64,000 nucleotides of DNA, taken from assembly GCA_025667525.1 (NCBI GenBank), contig CM046878.1, positions 404,109,275 to 404,173,274 on the forward strand. Reading direction: 5' to 3'. Below the pieces are notes generated by a model. The model was not told the DNA's origin, did not search any database, and was given only the letters and a program-made list of their open reading frames with translations. Position 1 is the stretch's first letter. Every line of letters begins with the position of its first letter. Positions 1-12,988 of the stretch are shown here, in pieces. Both the position numbers and the translations under genes were made by a program. This DNA comes from Glebionis coronaria (taxonomy: Eukaryota; Streptophyta; Magnoliopsida; Asterales; Asteraceae).

Positions 1-2
1 AG

Positions 3-1508
3 TTTGACCCAAAGTCTTACGAAGGTATCCTTTTAGGTTATTCCCAAACTAGTAAGGCCTACATAGTCCTAAATAGAACCTCAGGGGTTATTGAAGAATC
101 ACTCAACGTAACCTTTGATGAAACCCCTCCTTCACCCAAGACACCACCATTGGTTGATGATGACTTGGATGAATTAGAAGTAGTTAAAGCCAAAGAGGTT
201 AGAAAAATAGGAGTTGAAGACCTTAGTGTTGAAAAGGAAGTAAACATTAAGGAGTCTAGGGATCATACTCTCAATAATGTCATTGGTGACTTAAATCAAA
301 GGACCCTAAGATCTCAAGTCCAAAACCAAAGCAACTTCTTTTGTTTTGTCTCCTTGATTGAACCAAAGAATGTTAAAGAAGCTTTGACTGATGAGAGTTG
401 GGTCATTGCGATGCTAGAAGAATTGAATCAATTCGTTACCAATGATGTTTGGGAACTTGCTCCTCCACCTAGAAGTTCTACCATTAGAGGAACCAAATGG
501 GTATTTAGGAATAAGCTAGATGAGAATGGTGTTGTGTCTCGTAACAAGGCTAGACTTGTAGCTCAAGGCTATAATCAACAAGAAGGGATTGATTATGACG
601 AGACATATGCACCGGTAGCTAGATTAGAATCAATTAGAATCCTTTTAGCCTACGCTTGTGCCTTAGATATTAAGCTTCAACAAATGGATGTAAAGAGTGC
701 ATTTTTTAACGGTTTGATCAATGAGGAGGTATATGTGGCTCAACATCCCGGCTTCATTGATTTTGAGAAACAGGACCATGTTTACAAGCTTAAGAAAGCA
801 CTTTATGGACTCAAACAAGCACCGAAAGCTTGGTATGATAGACTTAAAGCGTTTCTTGTTAAACATGAGTATACCATGGGTATGGTAGACAATACACTCT
901 TTACAAAGAATAAAGGTCCTCACCTCATAATCGTACAAATATATGTTGATGACATTATATTTGGATCAACTTGTCAAGAATTGTGTGATGACTTTGCCAA
1001 CATCATGCATGATGAGTTTGAAATGAGTATGATGGGAGAACTTAACTTCTTTCTAGGACTCCAAATTAAACAAATGGACGATGGTATTTTCTTTAGTCAA
1101 TCTAAGTACGCTAAAGAAATGCTAAAGAAATTTGGATTAGAAGAATCTAGACCAATGAAGACCCCTTTGGCCTCGGATACTAAACTCACCGTAGATGATG
1201 ATTGTGAGTCGGTAGACAACACCAAATATAGAGGTATGATTGGTAGTTTATTGTACCTAACGGCAAGTCGACCGGATATCATGTTTAGTGTTTGCCTTTG
1301 TGCTCGCTTCCAAGAGGCTCCCAAAACCTCTCACCTTGAAGCGGTTAAGCGTATCTTCCGATACATTAAAGGCACTATACATTTAGGATTATGGTATCCT
1401 AAAGGGACCGGCGTAGAAACATTGTCTACGCGGACTCGGATCATGCGGGAGACTATGTGGACCGGAAAAGCACTAGTGGAGTTTGTACCTTCATGGGTTG
1501 TTTTTTAA
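3..1508 (+). CDS. Ty1/copia Pol: integrase tail, reverse transcriptase, start of RNase H (5'-partial)
   Basis: The frame is open from the window edge, so this is the downstream part of a gag-pol polyprotein. Positions 3-130 give the integrase C-terminal edge (FDPKSYEGILLGYS). A linker follows, then the copia RT, which copies element RNA into DNA. RT landmarks are TKWVFRNKLDE near 490, VARLESIRILLAYA near 612, the catalytic YVDDIIFG near 942 and LKKALYGLKQAPKAWYDR near 790. SLLYLTASRPDIMF near 1246 leads into RNase H. The frame then reads out of register after about 1424 and stops at 1506-1508, before the RNase H core is complete. Beyond that point the protein sequence continues in another frame (next entry). 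The copy is therefore not expected to make a functional polyprotein. Family assignment is secure. Confidence 0.9.
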   Translation, partial: FDPKSYEGILLGYSQTSKAYIVLNRTSGVIEESLNVTFDETPPSPKTPPLVDDDLDELEVVKAKEVRKIGVEDLSVEKEVNIKESRDHTLNNVIGDLNQRTLRSQVQNQSNFFCFVSLIEPKNVKEALTDESWVIAMLEELNQFVTNDVWELAPPPRSSTIRGTKWVFRNKLDENGVVSRNKARLVAQGYNQQEGIDYDETYAPVARLESIRILLAYACALDIKLQQMDVKSAFFNGLINEEVYVAQHPGFIDFEKQDHVYKLKKALYGLKQAPKAWYDRLKAFLVKHEYTMGMVDNTLFTKNKGPHLIIVQIYVDDIIFGSTCQELCDDFANIMHDEFEMSMMGELNFFLGLQIKQMDDGIFFSQSKYAKEMLKKFGLEESRPMKTPLASDTKLTVDDDCESVDNTKYRGMIGSLLYLTASRPDIMFSVCLCARFQEAPKTSHLEAVKRIFRYIKGTIHLGLWYPKGTGVETLSTRTRIMRETMWTGKALVEFVPSWVVF

Positions 1509-1888
1509 CTTCTTGGTTCTCCAAGAAACAAACCGCTCTTGCGATATCTACCACGGAAGCCGAGTATGTGAGTGCCGGTAAAGCATGCCAACAAGCTCAA
1601 TGGATGAAGCAAGCGCTTGTTGATTACGGGATTTCTCTTCATGATGTTCCCATCATGTGCGATAATAAAGGCGCTATAGACCTAAGCAAGAATCCCGTGC
1701 AACATTCACGAACCAAACACATAGAAATTAGACACCATTTACTTAGGGATAATGTTCAAAAGGGGAACATTACTATTGAAAAGGTGCCCTCCGAGGACAA
1801 CTTAGCCGATATCTTCACTAAGCCACTTAAGTGGGAACCTTTTAATTACTTACGTCTAGGTCTAGGATTAATGGAACATCTTCCTTAA
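1427..1888 (+). CDS. Ty1/copia RNase H C-terminal part, frameshifted
   Basis: This frame begins with YADSDHAGDYVDRKSTSG, the typical first RNase H aspartate block of copia elements. It continues with SKKQTALAISTTEAEYVSAG, which carries the RNase H glutamate, then CDNKGAIDLSKNP, RTKHIEIRHHLLRD and ADIFTKPL, and ends at TAA 1886-1888. RNase H degrades the RNA strand of the RNA:DNA hybrid. The register differs from the upstream RT frame, so a small insertion or deletion near 1420-1427 separates them. No start codon is expected because this is an internal polyprotein segment. The break could be real decay or a sequence error. Confidence 0.88.
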   Translation, partial: YADSDHAGDYVDRKSTSGVCTFMGCFLTSWFSKKQTALAISTTEAEYVSAGKACQQAQWMKQALVDYGISLHDVPIMCDNKGAIDLSKNPVQHSRTKHIEIRHHLLRDNVQKGNITIEKVPSEDNLADIFTKPLKWEPFNYLRLGLGLMEHLP

Positions 1889-2567
1889 ATTCTTTTCTTA
1901 TTGTGTGTTTTCTGTTACCACTTTGAGTCCTTGAGTCGTTTAAAATTCCTTTGAAAAATCTTCTCATCTCCTTTTCAAAACTCTCAAAGTCTCTTTCGAA
2001 AATGGTTGAGAAATTCGTTTGACATTGTTAATTCATCTAAAAACGATTTTTCATAGATTCTCGCTATTAATATAGAGCTTACATAATTCATATGTATGAT
2101 TCTCTCAAACATAGCAAGAACAAGATTGAATCATGGAGGATCATTGTGTCATGACTTAAGGTCTTGTCTTACACACCTCTTACATTGATTTTTTAATCCA
2201 TGTATTTTGGTCAAATCTCTATTTGGTAAGTTTGCATATATTTTCTTTGTCTATCTTTGCTTTTAAGCACATCCCTATGATTAGTTAGACTAGAAAAATA
2301 AGATTTGCTGAAAAATCTTTCTCCAAACACCAAACCCTGCTTCTGCAGGCGGTTCCATAAGTGAGACGCGGTACCTTATTGATAAGGTACCGCCACCATA
2401 GATAAGGAACCGCCTACAGTGGCCTTCCTTTTCGGGTTTTTGTCTGAAACTCCAGATTTGCTCCAACCTTTTTGAGAATCTTTGTTTCAAACCCTTTGAC
2501 CACCCCAAAAATACCCTAAGCCTTCCCTATTTAAACCATAAGCATCTTGCATTACTTAACATCCAAA
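1889..2567 (+). other. E1 non-coding spacer after pol
   Basis: No coding sequence is visible. The last 300 bases (from about 2285, around GTTAGACTAGAAAA) align by eye with E2 from about 12625, so this is a shared element 3' spacer. A copy of the repeated palindrome lies at 2348-2413. Confidence 0.7.
2348..2413. repeat. Palindrome cluster copy 1 (E1 spacer)
   Basis: The core at 2368-2393 is a 26-bp dyad: GCGGTACCTTATT facing GATAAGGTACCGC, with one mismatch at the centre. It is flanked by a left half-site GGCGGTTCCATAA and a right half-site ATAAGGAACCGC in inverted orientation, giving a forward-forward-reverse-reverse layout. Confidence 0.85.
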
Positions 2568-2921
2568 ATGTCTTATTCTCCCAATGAAAGCCTTGAATCT
2601 CCTCCATTTTCTCCAATCTCTTTCAATCCAAACCCACCCAAGAACACTCTTAATCACATTTCTCCTACCAAGAATGTTGATTGTGGAACTTCCTTTCTTC
2701 CACCACCACCCTTTAGTGTTCTTCCTCCTTCTCATGATAATGTCATGCACCATGGAACATATTGTCATTGTTGTCAATATCAACATCTTGCTATGGCACA
2801 CATCTATGAGGAGTTGAGCTACATCAAGAGTCTCTTAATCAAGCCTCCTCTTCACTTTGATTATGAGATCTCCAACAAGCCACCACCACCACCCTCTGCT
2901 ATTACCTTGTCTTTCATATAA
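2568..2921 (+). CDS. Small proline-rich ORF in the Sirevirus env-like position (E1)
   Basis: About 117 residues from ATG 2568 (context AAAATGT); an upstream in-frame TTG is less likely to be the start. The protein is rich in Pro and Ser, with a CHCC motif in its middle (GTYCHCCQYQHL) and a second proline run (KPPPPPSAITLSF) at its end. It has no membrane segment or signal peptide. It lies between pol and the polypurine tracts, where some Sireviruses carry an env-like ORF (family knowledge). E2 has an ORF in the same place with a related C-terminus (PPNSATTLVFH). Function unknown; it may be a remnant or a fortuitous frame, and the E1/E2 resemblance is the only argument for coding. Confidence 0.45.
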   Translation: MSYSPNESLESPPFSPISFNPNPPKNTLNHISPTKNVDCGTSFLPPPPFSVLPPSHDNVMHHGTYCHCCQYQHLAMAHIYEELSYIKSLLIKPPLHFDYEISNKPPPPPSAITLSFI

Positions 2922-3365
2922 GCATTGATTGCTTATCCTCAAGACACCAAATTCAAGCAAATCTTAGAATTCTAGAATAACTAGGATTAGATTTATGCTT
3001 TTGGCTTGTTTCTTTTTCATACCTCTTTGTATGATGTTTCTTTAGTAACCTATCTTGGATCTTTGTCCTTATGTTTTCTTCTCTTTAAATTTTCTTTTTG
3101 TGACCTATTGCTATATATTGTTGGTTGTTTCTTTTTGTTCAACTAACCCTTCTATGTAGCTAGTCACCATATCTCGATTCCTAGGTGCCCCAAGCTAGGG
3201 GTAGAAAGCACCAAGGGGGAGTCTTTGCAAAGTCCGTTTCTTCAACACCGGCTTACGCAACCTTTTTGCTTCGACAAAGGGGGAGAAATGAATAAACTCG
3301 TCTTCGAAAATCTTGTTTTTTGTGTGATTGAGTTTATGTATTGTCGGAATCAAAAAGGGGGAGAT
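2922..3365 (+). promoter_or_regulatory. E1 3' spacer with three polypurine tracts
   Basis: AAGGGGGAG-type tracts lie at about 3193-3221, 3273-3288 and 3352-3364. The last directly abuts the LTR (TGTTAATGC at 3366) and should be the plus-strand primer. Several polypurine tracts near the 3' LTR are a known Sirevirus trait as I recall it. E2 has the same three-tract arrangement. Confidence 0.75.
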
Positions 3366-4637
3366 TGTTAATGCAATAATGACAAAAAACGTTACTTGCA
3401 TTTTTCGGTCTCGCTTAGTTTTGATTACGACAATATGTAAAAACAAGCATTTACGAAAACAACGAAAAACGAATTCTTGAGTTCAAGTATTTTTTCATTT
3501 TACCCATTTTCACTTAAGGTATGTATAAACAAGTACTAACCTTAATCAAGTGATCAAGTGATTTAATCTTTTCTTAAAACTCACTTTTTATTAAATGTGA
3601 CAAGTTTTTATTAAACTTTATTTTTTAGAAAATGTTTTATTAAATTAATTATTTGAAATTTGAAAATGGCATATTCTTATTCTGTTAAGAATATCCTTTC
3701 AGGATATTTTTTATACCCAGATAAGACCTCCACCACTAAAGGACAAAAAGGAGCAGAGTCTAGTCCGGCGGTACCTTAGCCCCTAGGCGGTACCTTATCG
3801 ATAAGGTACCGCGAGCTGTGATAAGGTACCGCGGGAAGATATAGCCGTTGGCTCCTTTATCCTTTAAATAGTGGACCATTCTCAGCTTTTCACCTCACCT
3901 CTTTTGCACATTCATTTCCAGATTCAAACCCCTTCTTTAATCACTCAAATCTTTGATCATTTGTTTGATTATTACTTGTTCAAGAAGTGAATCTTGTTCT
4001 TCCATCCCTTCCTCTCCAAGTGCAAAGAGAAGAACACTATCCTAGTGAAGTGTTGAGTCCACCACCAAAGATCCATTGAAGATCAATTCTTATATACTTG
4101 TAGTTGTGTCATAGTTGTGAAGATCCAATTAGTTTTGTCTATTTGGAAGTTGTGTATGTACTAAGTATAGTTGTGTAGATTGGTCCTAGCTACGATTAGG
4201 GCTTGACTCTTAGCTTAGAGTCGGAAATTGGTTAAGCGACGTGTACGGTTTTCTCCACCATAAGGAGCTTGTTGTGTAGTGAACTCTCGAGTAAGGAGTA
4301 CTCGAGGAGTGGATTAGGAACGAGGAGTGAGCTTCGTTACCGAACCACTATAAATCCTTGGTGTTCGGTTTGATCTTTCTTTACCCTTAACTCTTTACAT
4401 TCTTTATTCTTTTTTCATATACATGTGTTAATATTAGATTAGCTACACTATCATTCTTTATTATTTGTGGATATATTTTTGTTAGTATTAGTTTATCTAC
4501 ACTATCATTGTTCATATTGTGCATAAGAACATTTCACATATTTCCTCAAGCCTAAGTTTTTAAAAAGGGATTTTTGGAAACCATATTTTAACAAGTAAAT
4601 ATAAGAAACTATTCAACCCTCCCTTCTAGTTTCCACA
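3366..4637 (+). repeat. E1 3' LTR
   Basis: Starts TGTTAATGC right after the polypurine tract and ends CTAGTTTCCACA, matching the E2 LTR ends (CTAGTTTCTACA). Length about 1272 bp. A weak TATA-like TTTAAATA is at 3863-3870, after a palindrome cluster at 3767-3832. The 3' half (GAAGATTGGTCCTAGC, ACTCTCGAGTAAGG near 4280) resembles the part of the E2 3' LTR that is missing from the E2 5' LTR. Confidence 0.85.
3767..3832. repeat. Palindrome cluster copy 2 (E1 LTR, U3)
   Basis: The core at 3787-3812 is a perfect 26-bp palindrome (GCGGTACCTTATC and its reverse complement). Half-sites GGCGGTACCTTAG and ATAAGGTACCGC flank it in inverted orientation. It lies about 50 bp upstream of the TATA-like element. 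Confidence 0.9.
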
Positions 4638-4641
4638 CAAG

Positions 4642-4748
<107 letters not shown>

Positions 4749-4910
4749 CAACACTTCTCAGTCTGGCCTTGTCGGTAACTCGGGAATTCTTCGGCACCGT
4801 TATAGTCAAAAGATTTTTAAACATTTTGAGAAAAATGTTTATAGTTAAAAGATTTTGAAATGTTTTATTCAAATCTTGGTTTTAAAAATCTTCCGTTCTC
4901 TATAACGAGA

Positions 4911-4922
4911 GCTCTGATACCA
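4911..4922 (-). promoter_or_regulatory. TkL primer-binding site (tRNA-iMet type)
   Basis: The minus strand reads TGGTATCAGAGC immediately after the LTR end, the usual complement of the initiator tRNA-Met 3' end. Confidence 0.85.
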
Positions 4923-4925
4923 AAC

Positions 4926-8491
<3,566 letters not shown>

Positions 8492-8542
8492 TCCTTATTC
8501 CCAGGTTAGATCACCGCGCCCTTCTCCATATTTACATAAAAC

Positions 8543-9080
8543 ATGGTTAAGGATAACCCTACCATCACGTCCGTGCTTAATATATTCCCATGTGAGAAAT
8601 TCCTTGAATTTTGCTCGGAATACTTTATTCCTGAGAACGTGCATCCCACCTACCCTAGTGAGGATGAAGCCATCACCGACTGTCCAGCCGGGAAAATAGG
8701 TGCATACACACGCATGTTTGACTCGGCCCGCATCCCATTTTCTAGGTTCCTCATAGATATACTAACATACTACTACTTCCACATCACCCAATTACATTGT
8801 ATATAGGCATGTAAATAGAATCAATTTGAACTAACCTGCCATACTCGTAATGTAGCTCCAACCGTAATTTATTTAGGGTTTTCTACGTCCCCCAAATGGT
8901 CAACGGCTGGCTGTCGTTTAAGAACGACCAGGAAACACCCCAATGTGTTATAGCAAGGTGTTAGATTTGTTGAATAACTTGTACGACCGGTATTTCTTTA
9001 TAGACGCCAAAGTATTGCCCTTCCCCTTTGTGTTAAAACATTCAGCCCGTACGGATTATCTTCCCCCTACTAAAACATAT
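8543..9080 (+). pseudogene. Transposase_28-like ('putative gypsy-type transposon') pseudogene, 5' part
   Basis: The ATG at 8543 opens about 87 residues: FCSEYFIPENVHPTYPSED, then CPAGKIGAYTRMFDSARIPF, then SRFLIDILTYYYFHITQL. This matches the N-terminus of the plant domain called putative gypsy-type transposon (Transposase_28). A likely intron ends at AG 8875-8876; the next exon carries RVFYVPQMVNGWLSFK. Compared with the duplicated copy at 18080-18110, one A is missing near 8930, shifting the frame. Coding character resumes in another frame (YDRYFFIDAKVLPFPF) up to the E2 insertion at 9080 and continues at 17314. The family is abundant in plant genomes and its biochemical role is not established. 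Recognition is from memory of the domain. Confidence 0.65.
9076..9080 (+). repeat. E2 target-site duplication, left (CATAT)
   Basis: CATAT precedes the LTR start and recurs at 17309-17313 after the other LTR. The duplicated pseudogene copy carries a single CATAT at 18255-18259. Confidence 0.95.
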
Positions 9081-9263
9081 TGTTAGTGCAAACATTACGA
9101 TGTTTAATCAAGATGATCCCTTTATGTTTTGGTGATGACAAACGTATAACTCGCAATACATAATGTAAAATGTGTAAGGTACTCGTAATCACTCAAGAAT
9201 ACTTATGTATACTTCTCTCGACACCTTGAAGATTACATTCGTCATTAAAGACAAGAAGGACGC

Positions 9264-9330
9264 GCGGTTCTCTTATAGAACATGCGGTTCCTTAGTGATA
9301 TCGAACCGCGGGAAGAGATAAAATCGTGGG
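9264..9330. repeat. Palindrome cluster copy 3 (E2 5' LTR, U3)
   Basis: The core at 9284-9309 is GCGGTTC...GAACCGC with an eroded centre. The left half-site is CGCGGTTCTCTTAT and the decayed right half-site is ATAAAATCGTGGG. Confidence 0.75.
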
Positions 9331-9445
9331 CAGTCAAGCCGGTTTAGGCTTACTCAAGTTTCTGGAATCTTCTAGAAGATGGAGGGAAACTAATAAATTC
9401 AAAATTCAAATTTTGAATTTGGGCTCCAAGAATATAAGGTGCATC

Positions 9446-9511
9446 CTTTTATCCAATGGGTAGTCCACTCTTTTATCCAATGGGTAGTCCACTCTTTTAT
9501 CCATTGGGTAA
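9446..9511 (+). promoter_or_regulatory. Three tandem 24-bp CCAAT-containing repeats upstream of TATA (E2 5' LTR)
   Basis: The unit CTTTTATCCAATGGGTAG... occurs at 9446 and 9470 and partly at 9494 (CCATT in the last). The array ends about 30 bp before the TATA box, a position suited to a promoter-proximal enhancer. The same array is at 15817-15882 in the 3' LTR. Confidence 0.8.
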
Positions 9512-9539
9512 AAAGGTGCTCTCCAAGGCAAGAGTTGGC

Positions 9540-9547
9540 TATAAATA
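9540..9547 (+). promoter_or_regulatory. E2 5' LTR TATA box
   Basis: TATAAATA, with a counterpart at 15911-15918 in the 3' LTR. Transcription should start about 25-35 bp downstream. Confidence 0.7.
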
Positions 9548-9745
9548 GAAGACTATTCTCTTCCATTTTACTTGCACAAAAACACACAAAAACCTTCCAA
9601 TATCCCATTCCTCATTTGCCTCATCAAGAGCAATGAGAAGAACACTTTCACCCTTGTGAAGTGTTAGTGTCTAGAGTCATAACATGATGAAGATCTCTCT
9701 AGATCATGTCATGATTATTGTCTTCCTACTATGTATATGTAGAAG

Positions 9746-9900
9746 ATCCAAGTTGTGGGTACACTTGGATGTGTTTGTAAGGGTAGAATATCCAAGTGAT
9801 GGGTATCCTTAGATTAGGTGTTAGTTGTGTAGATCCAAGTCTTTTTAGTACTTGGATATAGTGTTAGAGTTATAGATCTAAGTGTTGTGTGCTTAGATCT
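9746..9900 (+). repeat. Array of four hairpins, about 43-bp period (E2 5' LTR leader)
   Basis: Inverted repeats of the type ATCCAAG...CTTGGAT lie at 9746-9770, 9790-9814, 9833-9857 and 9874-9900. The last is AGATCTAAG, 9-nt loop, CTTAGATCT. All lie downstream of the TATA box, so they should be in the transcript leader. Confidence 0.85.
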
Positions 9901-9978
9901 ATATGGTTTATGTCTTTAGGCCATAAAACACAAGGTTTGTTATGTTGGGCCATAAAACATAACTAGTGGGTAGATTAG

Positions 9979-10142
9979 GTTGTGTCTTGGTAGTTCTCAC
10001 TAAACTATAAAGTGAAGTGGTTGTGTCTAGGTAGTTCTCACTAAACTATAAAGGTGATGTGGTTGTGTCTTGTGAGTTCTCACTAAACTTTAAAGTGATT
10101 AGTAGTTGCGTTGTGTGAAGTTCTCACTTAGCTTCAAAGTAA
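9979..10142 (+). repeat. Four tandem repeats around GTTCTCACTAAACT (E2 5' LTR)
   Basis: Units of about 42-50 bp, GTTGTGTCTTGG-TAGTTCTCACTAAACT-AAAGTGA, degenerate toward the right. Also present in the 3' LTR at about 16347-16513. Confidence 0.8.
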
Positions 10143-10337
10143 AGAGTCGTGAAGATTGGTTCTAGCTTTCGATTTGAACTCGACATCTAGCCTTGTGCCG
10201 TTAAATGCTGAAGTTGGCAACGTTGTGTAGATTTATCATTCAATCAAACACATCTCATATCTAGTCAAGCTTGATCGAGAATTTGATACAAAGGATTGTC
10301 AAAGTTTAACATGTAACAAAAGGTTAAGTTCACTGTC

Positions 10338-10404
10338 GACGGTTCCCTAAATGGACTGGCGGTTCTTTATTGATAAAGAACTGCGGGTACACATAAGGAA
10401 CCAC
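10338..10404. repeat. Palindrome cluster copy 4 (E2 5' LTR, U5)
   Basis: The core at 10359-10384 is GCGGTTCTTTATT facing GATAAAGAACTGC. The left half-site is GACGGTTCCCTAA and the right half-site ATAAGGAACCAC. Confidence 0.85.
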
Positions 10405-10478
10405 ACACAGTGGATTAAGCCGAAATGTTTTGAAAACTAACTAGAAACTATTCAACCCCCCCTTCTAGTTTCTACAAT

Positions 10479-10490
10479 TGGTATCAGAGA
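10479..10490 (+). promoter_or_regulatory. E2 primer-binding site
   Basis: TGGTATCAGAGA two bases after the LTR end; 11 of 12 bases match the usual complement of the initiator tRNA-Met 3' end. Confidence 0.85.
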
Positions 10491-10866
10491 GATGGTCACA
10501 CAAGATCTTTGAAGTATATTGTACTTTAAAGCTTGGATCGATCCTTGCTCTAGTTTTTCAAAACAAATGGTTTTCAAAATGAAAACGGTTTTTAAAAATA
10601 GAGACGATCTTTGTATCAAATTGTTCATGAAGAGTGATTACTTATGAAATGTGTTTTGTTGTTTCATTCGTACAAGTTTTGGTGTTAAATAAACTTTTTA
10701 TAATAGCTTGAATTAAATCTCATGTTTGGAAGTATAAAAATCTTTTATGACATAATTAACTCTAAAATACGAGTTCTATGTGTCTAAAATGATTTTTTAA
10801 AGTCCTAAGTCCTTCCAAAAAGTTACCAAATGATTTGGCCAAAAACCTCATTTTTGCCCTCTGGAC

Positions 10867-10913
10867 GCGGTTCTTTATCTCTTCCCCGAGGTTCCTTATC
10901 AATAAGGAACCGC
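10867..10913. repeat. Palindrome cluster copy 5 (E2 leader)
   Basis: The core at 10888-10913 is GAGGTTCCTTATC facing AATAAGGAACCGC. A left half-site GCGGTTCTTTAT is present and no right half-site is seen. Confidence 0.82.
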
Positions 10914-12696
10914 GGCCAGTCTGACTCAGATTTTTGCAAACTTTGAAAAATCATATAAAATCAACCGTAAGTCCGTAGAAGTCGTGCCACCCGGAGTATC
11001 GAACGTAATTGAGTTTTCTTTCAATTAAAAATGCTTCCAAACCTTTATTAAAACTTTAAAATTTAAATGTTTATAAGTTCTATACATTGTCCAAAGCATT
11101 GAGTCCTGGTTTGTCGTAAAACTTGTGTTTTACTCTTTTATATTAAGTTGGACATCTCTTGTTGATATATCTTTGTAAATTGATATATTTATAAAGTGTT
11201 GAACTTAATTAAATTTTGAAATGCGTCGAAAAATATTTTCAAATAAGATCAAGCTATGTATACGTTGGTATATCTAACACTCAAAACATGGACGAATGCT
11301 TTTATGTGTTAAGCTAATTGTTTGTGTGTGTTTCTTTGTGTGTTATTATTATATGTAGATATTATTAAGTGTTCCTTGCTATTTGTAGTAGTATTGCTTA
11401 TATGTCTAGTCTCTTGTGCCTTGCTTGGTATTTGTTAGTATCTAGTTCTTCGTAATTAGGATGTATGCTAGATTTCTTGCATTTTGGTTGCAACATTATT
11501 TGTGCATTGCATATAGGATAAACATCTCTAGGTTTATATATGTTATATAAACATCCTGTACACCTCGTTATGTTTATTAACACACTTAGGTTTGAAATCT
11601 TTGGGAGCTTATCAAACCTATTGATTTGGGTCGTCTTACTCGATCATTGTGTTATTAGTTCAAGTAGATAAATGTCTCACTATAAAACATGAAACACCCT
11701 TTGAAAATCTTAGCTATTTTCTCTTAAAAGAGTGTTTGTGGGAATCAAGAAAGATTTCGATTAAATATCAATGCATTATTCAAACTATGATTGGTATCAT
11801 TATCGAATCTAATTGACATGTTTTTTTAGTGTAGACATGAATGTGGTTTATTAATAATATACATCGGATCATAACTCACACTTGTGTTGATGGTGTTATA
11901 TTGAATCTACTTGTTCAAATTGTTAGATATATTTTGTTTAATAATTACTTATAATGCACAATATAGTCGGTTTGATAACTTGGATGTTTCATCCGAAATT
12001 CTCAAGTAATTTACATTGCTATGCAATTTATAAATGTGTCATTTCCGAAAGACCAATCAAGAGTTTTCCTTTGGTTTGTGTAAACTTTGTTTATACACTT
12101 CAATGTTATTGGCCTCAAGTTCTGTTAAGGTAATTAACATTAACTAGACTTGTTTGACAAGATATGCAATGGTGCATTCTTTACCCTCATTAGGTCATGC
12201 ATTGTGTCGCCATGCAAGTTTCATCCTTGCTAAACTTTATTAGGCAAATGTTGGAATTACATTTTGTCTAACTTGAGAATGACTACTAGAGAATTTTTGC
12301 ACTAGGATCTTAATTTGACCTAACGGTTGAATTACTTCCATGTGGGAAGTTGAGTTGGTGTATAACTCGTAAAAATGGTCGTGTTTAGCCTTAATTGAGG
12401 ACCTCTAGTGATAGTCTCATACTCATTCTCTAAATTGGCTAAATGGCTCTTCCTATATATGACTAATGATAGTTTACTTTGATGAACTTTGTATGTCATT
12501 AGGAGTCTTTTTCTTTTGTAGCCATTAGGTTTTTCTTAGTTTTTCTCTTACGTGCAAATTGAACCTATGTGTCTTTCCTTTGTGTGTGTTCTAGTTTTTA
12601 TTGCTCTTAAGCATGACTTTATGATAAGTTAGACTAGAAAATTAGGATTTGCTGAATTGGAAAATCCTCCTTCACCACCTAAACCTAGCCTCTGTA

Positions 12697-12763
12697 GGCG
12701 GTTCATTAAATAGACCGCGACTCCATATCAATATGGAACCGCCGGTGGAGATAAAGAACCGTG
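12697..12763. repeat. Palindrome cluster copy 6 (E2 spacer)
   Basis: The core at 12717-12742 is GCGACTCCATATC facing AATATGGAACCGC, with half-sites GGCGGTTCATTAA and ATAAAGAACCGT. The position corresponds to copy 1 in E1. Confidence 0.8.
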
Positions 12764-12988
12764 GGCAGAAGCTCTCAAATTCGGGTTTTCTGAAACTTCC
12801 CAATTGTTCCAACACCCTTTGGAATCTTTGTTTCAAACCTTTGATCACTTCCAAAATATCTTGGGCTTTCCCTTTTTAACCCATTACTAGTATGGATCAT
12901 CCCCTCACCCTTTTAAACCCACCTTGTTAGCCATGTTCTTCACACCTAAAACCATTCATCCTTACCCCTTAAACCACCCATTACTACC

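Larger units (their letters stand above)
1..4637 (+). mobile_element. E1: Sirevirus-type Ty1/copia retrotransposon, 3' part
   Basis: Holds, in order, the end of integrase, reverse transcriptase, RNase H, a 3' spacer with a small proline-rich ORF, three polypurine tracts and a 3' LTR. The 5' LTR, gag and most of integrase lie left of the window. Assignment to the Sirevirus lineage rests on RT character, the long spacer after pol, the repeated AAGGGGGAG tracts and the palindromes shared with E2. The element ends at ...TTTCCACA by alignment with E2 LTR ends; its target duplication cannot be checked because the 5' end is absent. It appears to sit in the AT-rich leader of the minus-strand Tekay fragment to the right (inference). 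Confidence 0.85.
9081..10476 (+). repeat. E2 5' LTR (1396 bp, internally deleted)
   Basis: Runs TGTTAGTGC ... CTAGTTTCTACA. Against the 3' LTR it lacks about 462 bp between GTTGTGTAGATT (10233) and ATCATTCAATC. It has 18 bp more near 9310, where it keeps the right palindrome half-site. Elsewhere the two LTRs differ by a few percent by eye. Confidence 0.93.
10491..12988 (+). other. E2 interior, non-coding
   Basis: About 2.5 kb without a credible ORF where gag-pol would be expected. It holds two palindrome clusters (10867-10913 and 12697-12763). The last 350 bp align with the E1 3' spacer. Nothing else recognised. Confidence 0.7.

Noticed and set aside
9399..9636. Overlapping frames on both strands with repeated WTTHWIKE / FIQWVVHS, also at 15770-16007
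   Set aside because: They are translations of the 24-bp CCAAT promoter repeats inside the LTRs, with no other coding signs.
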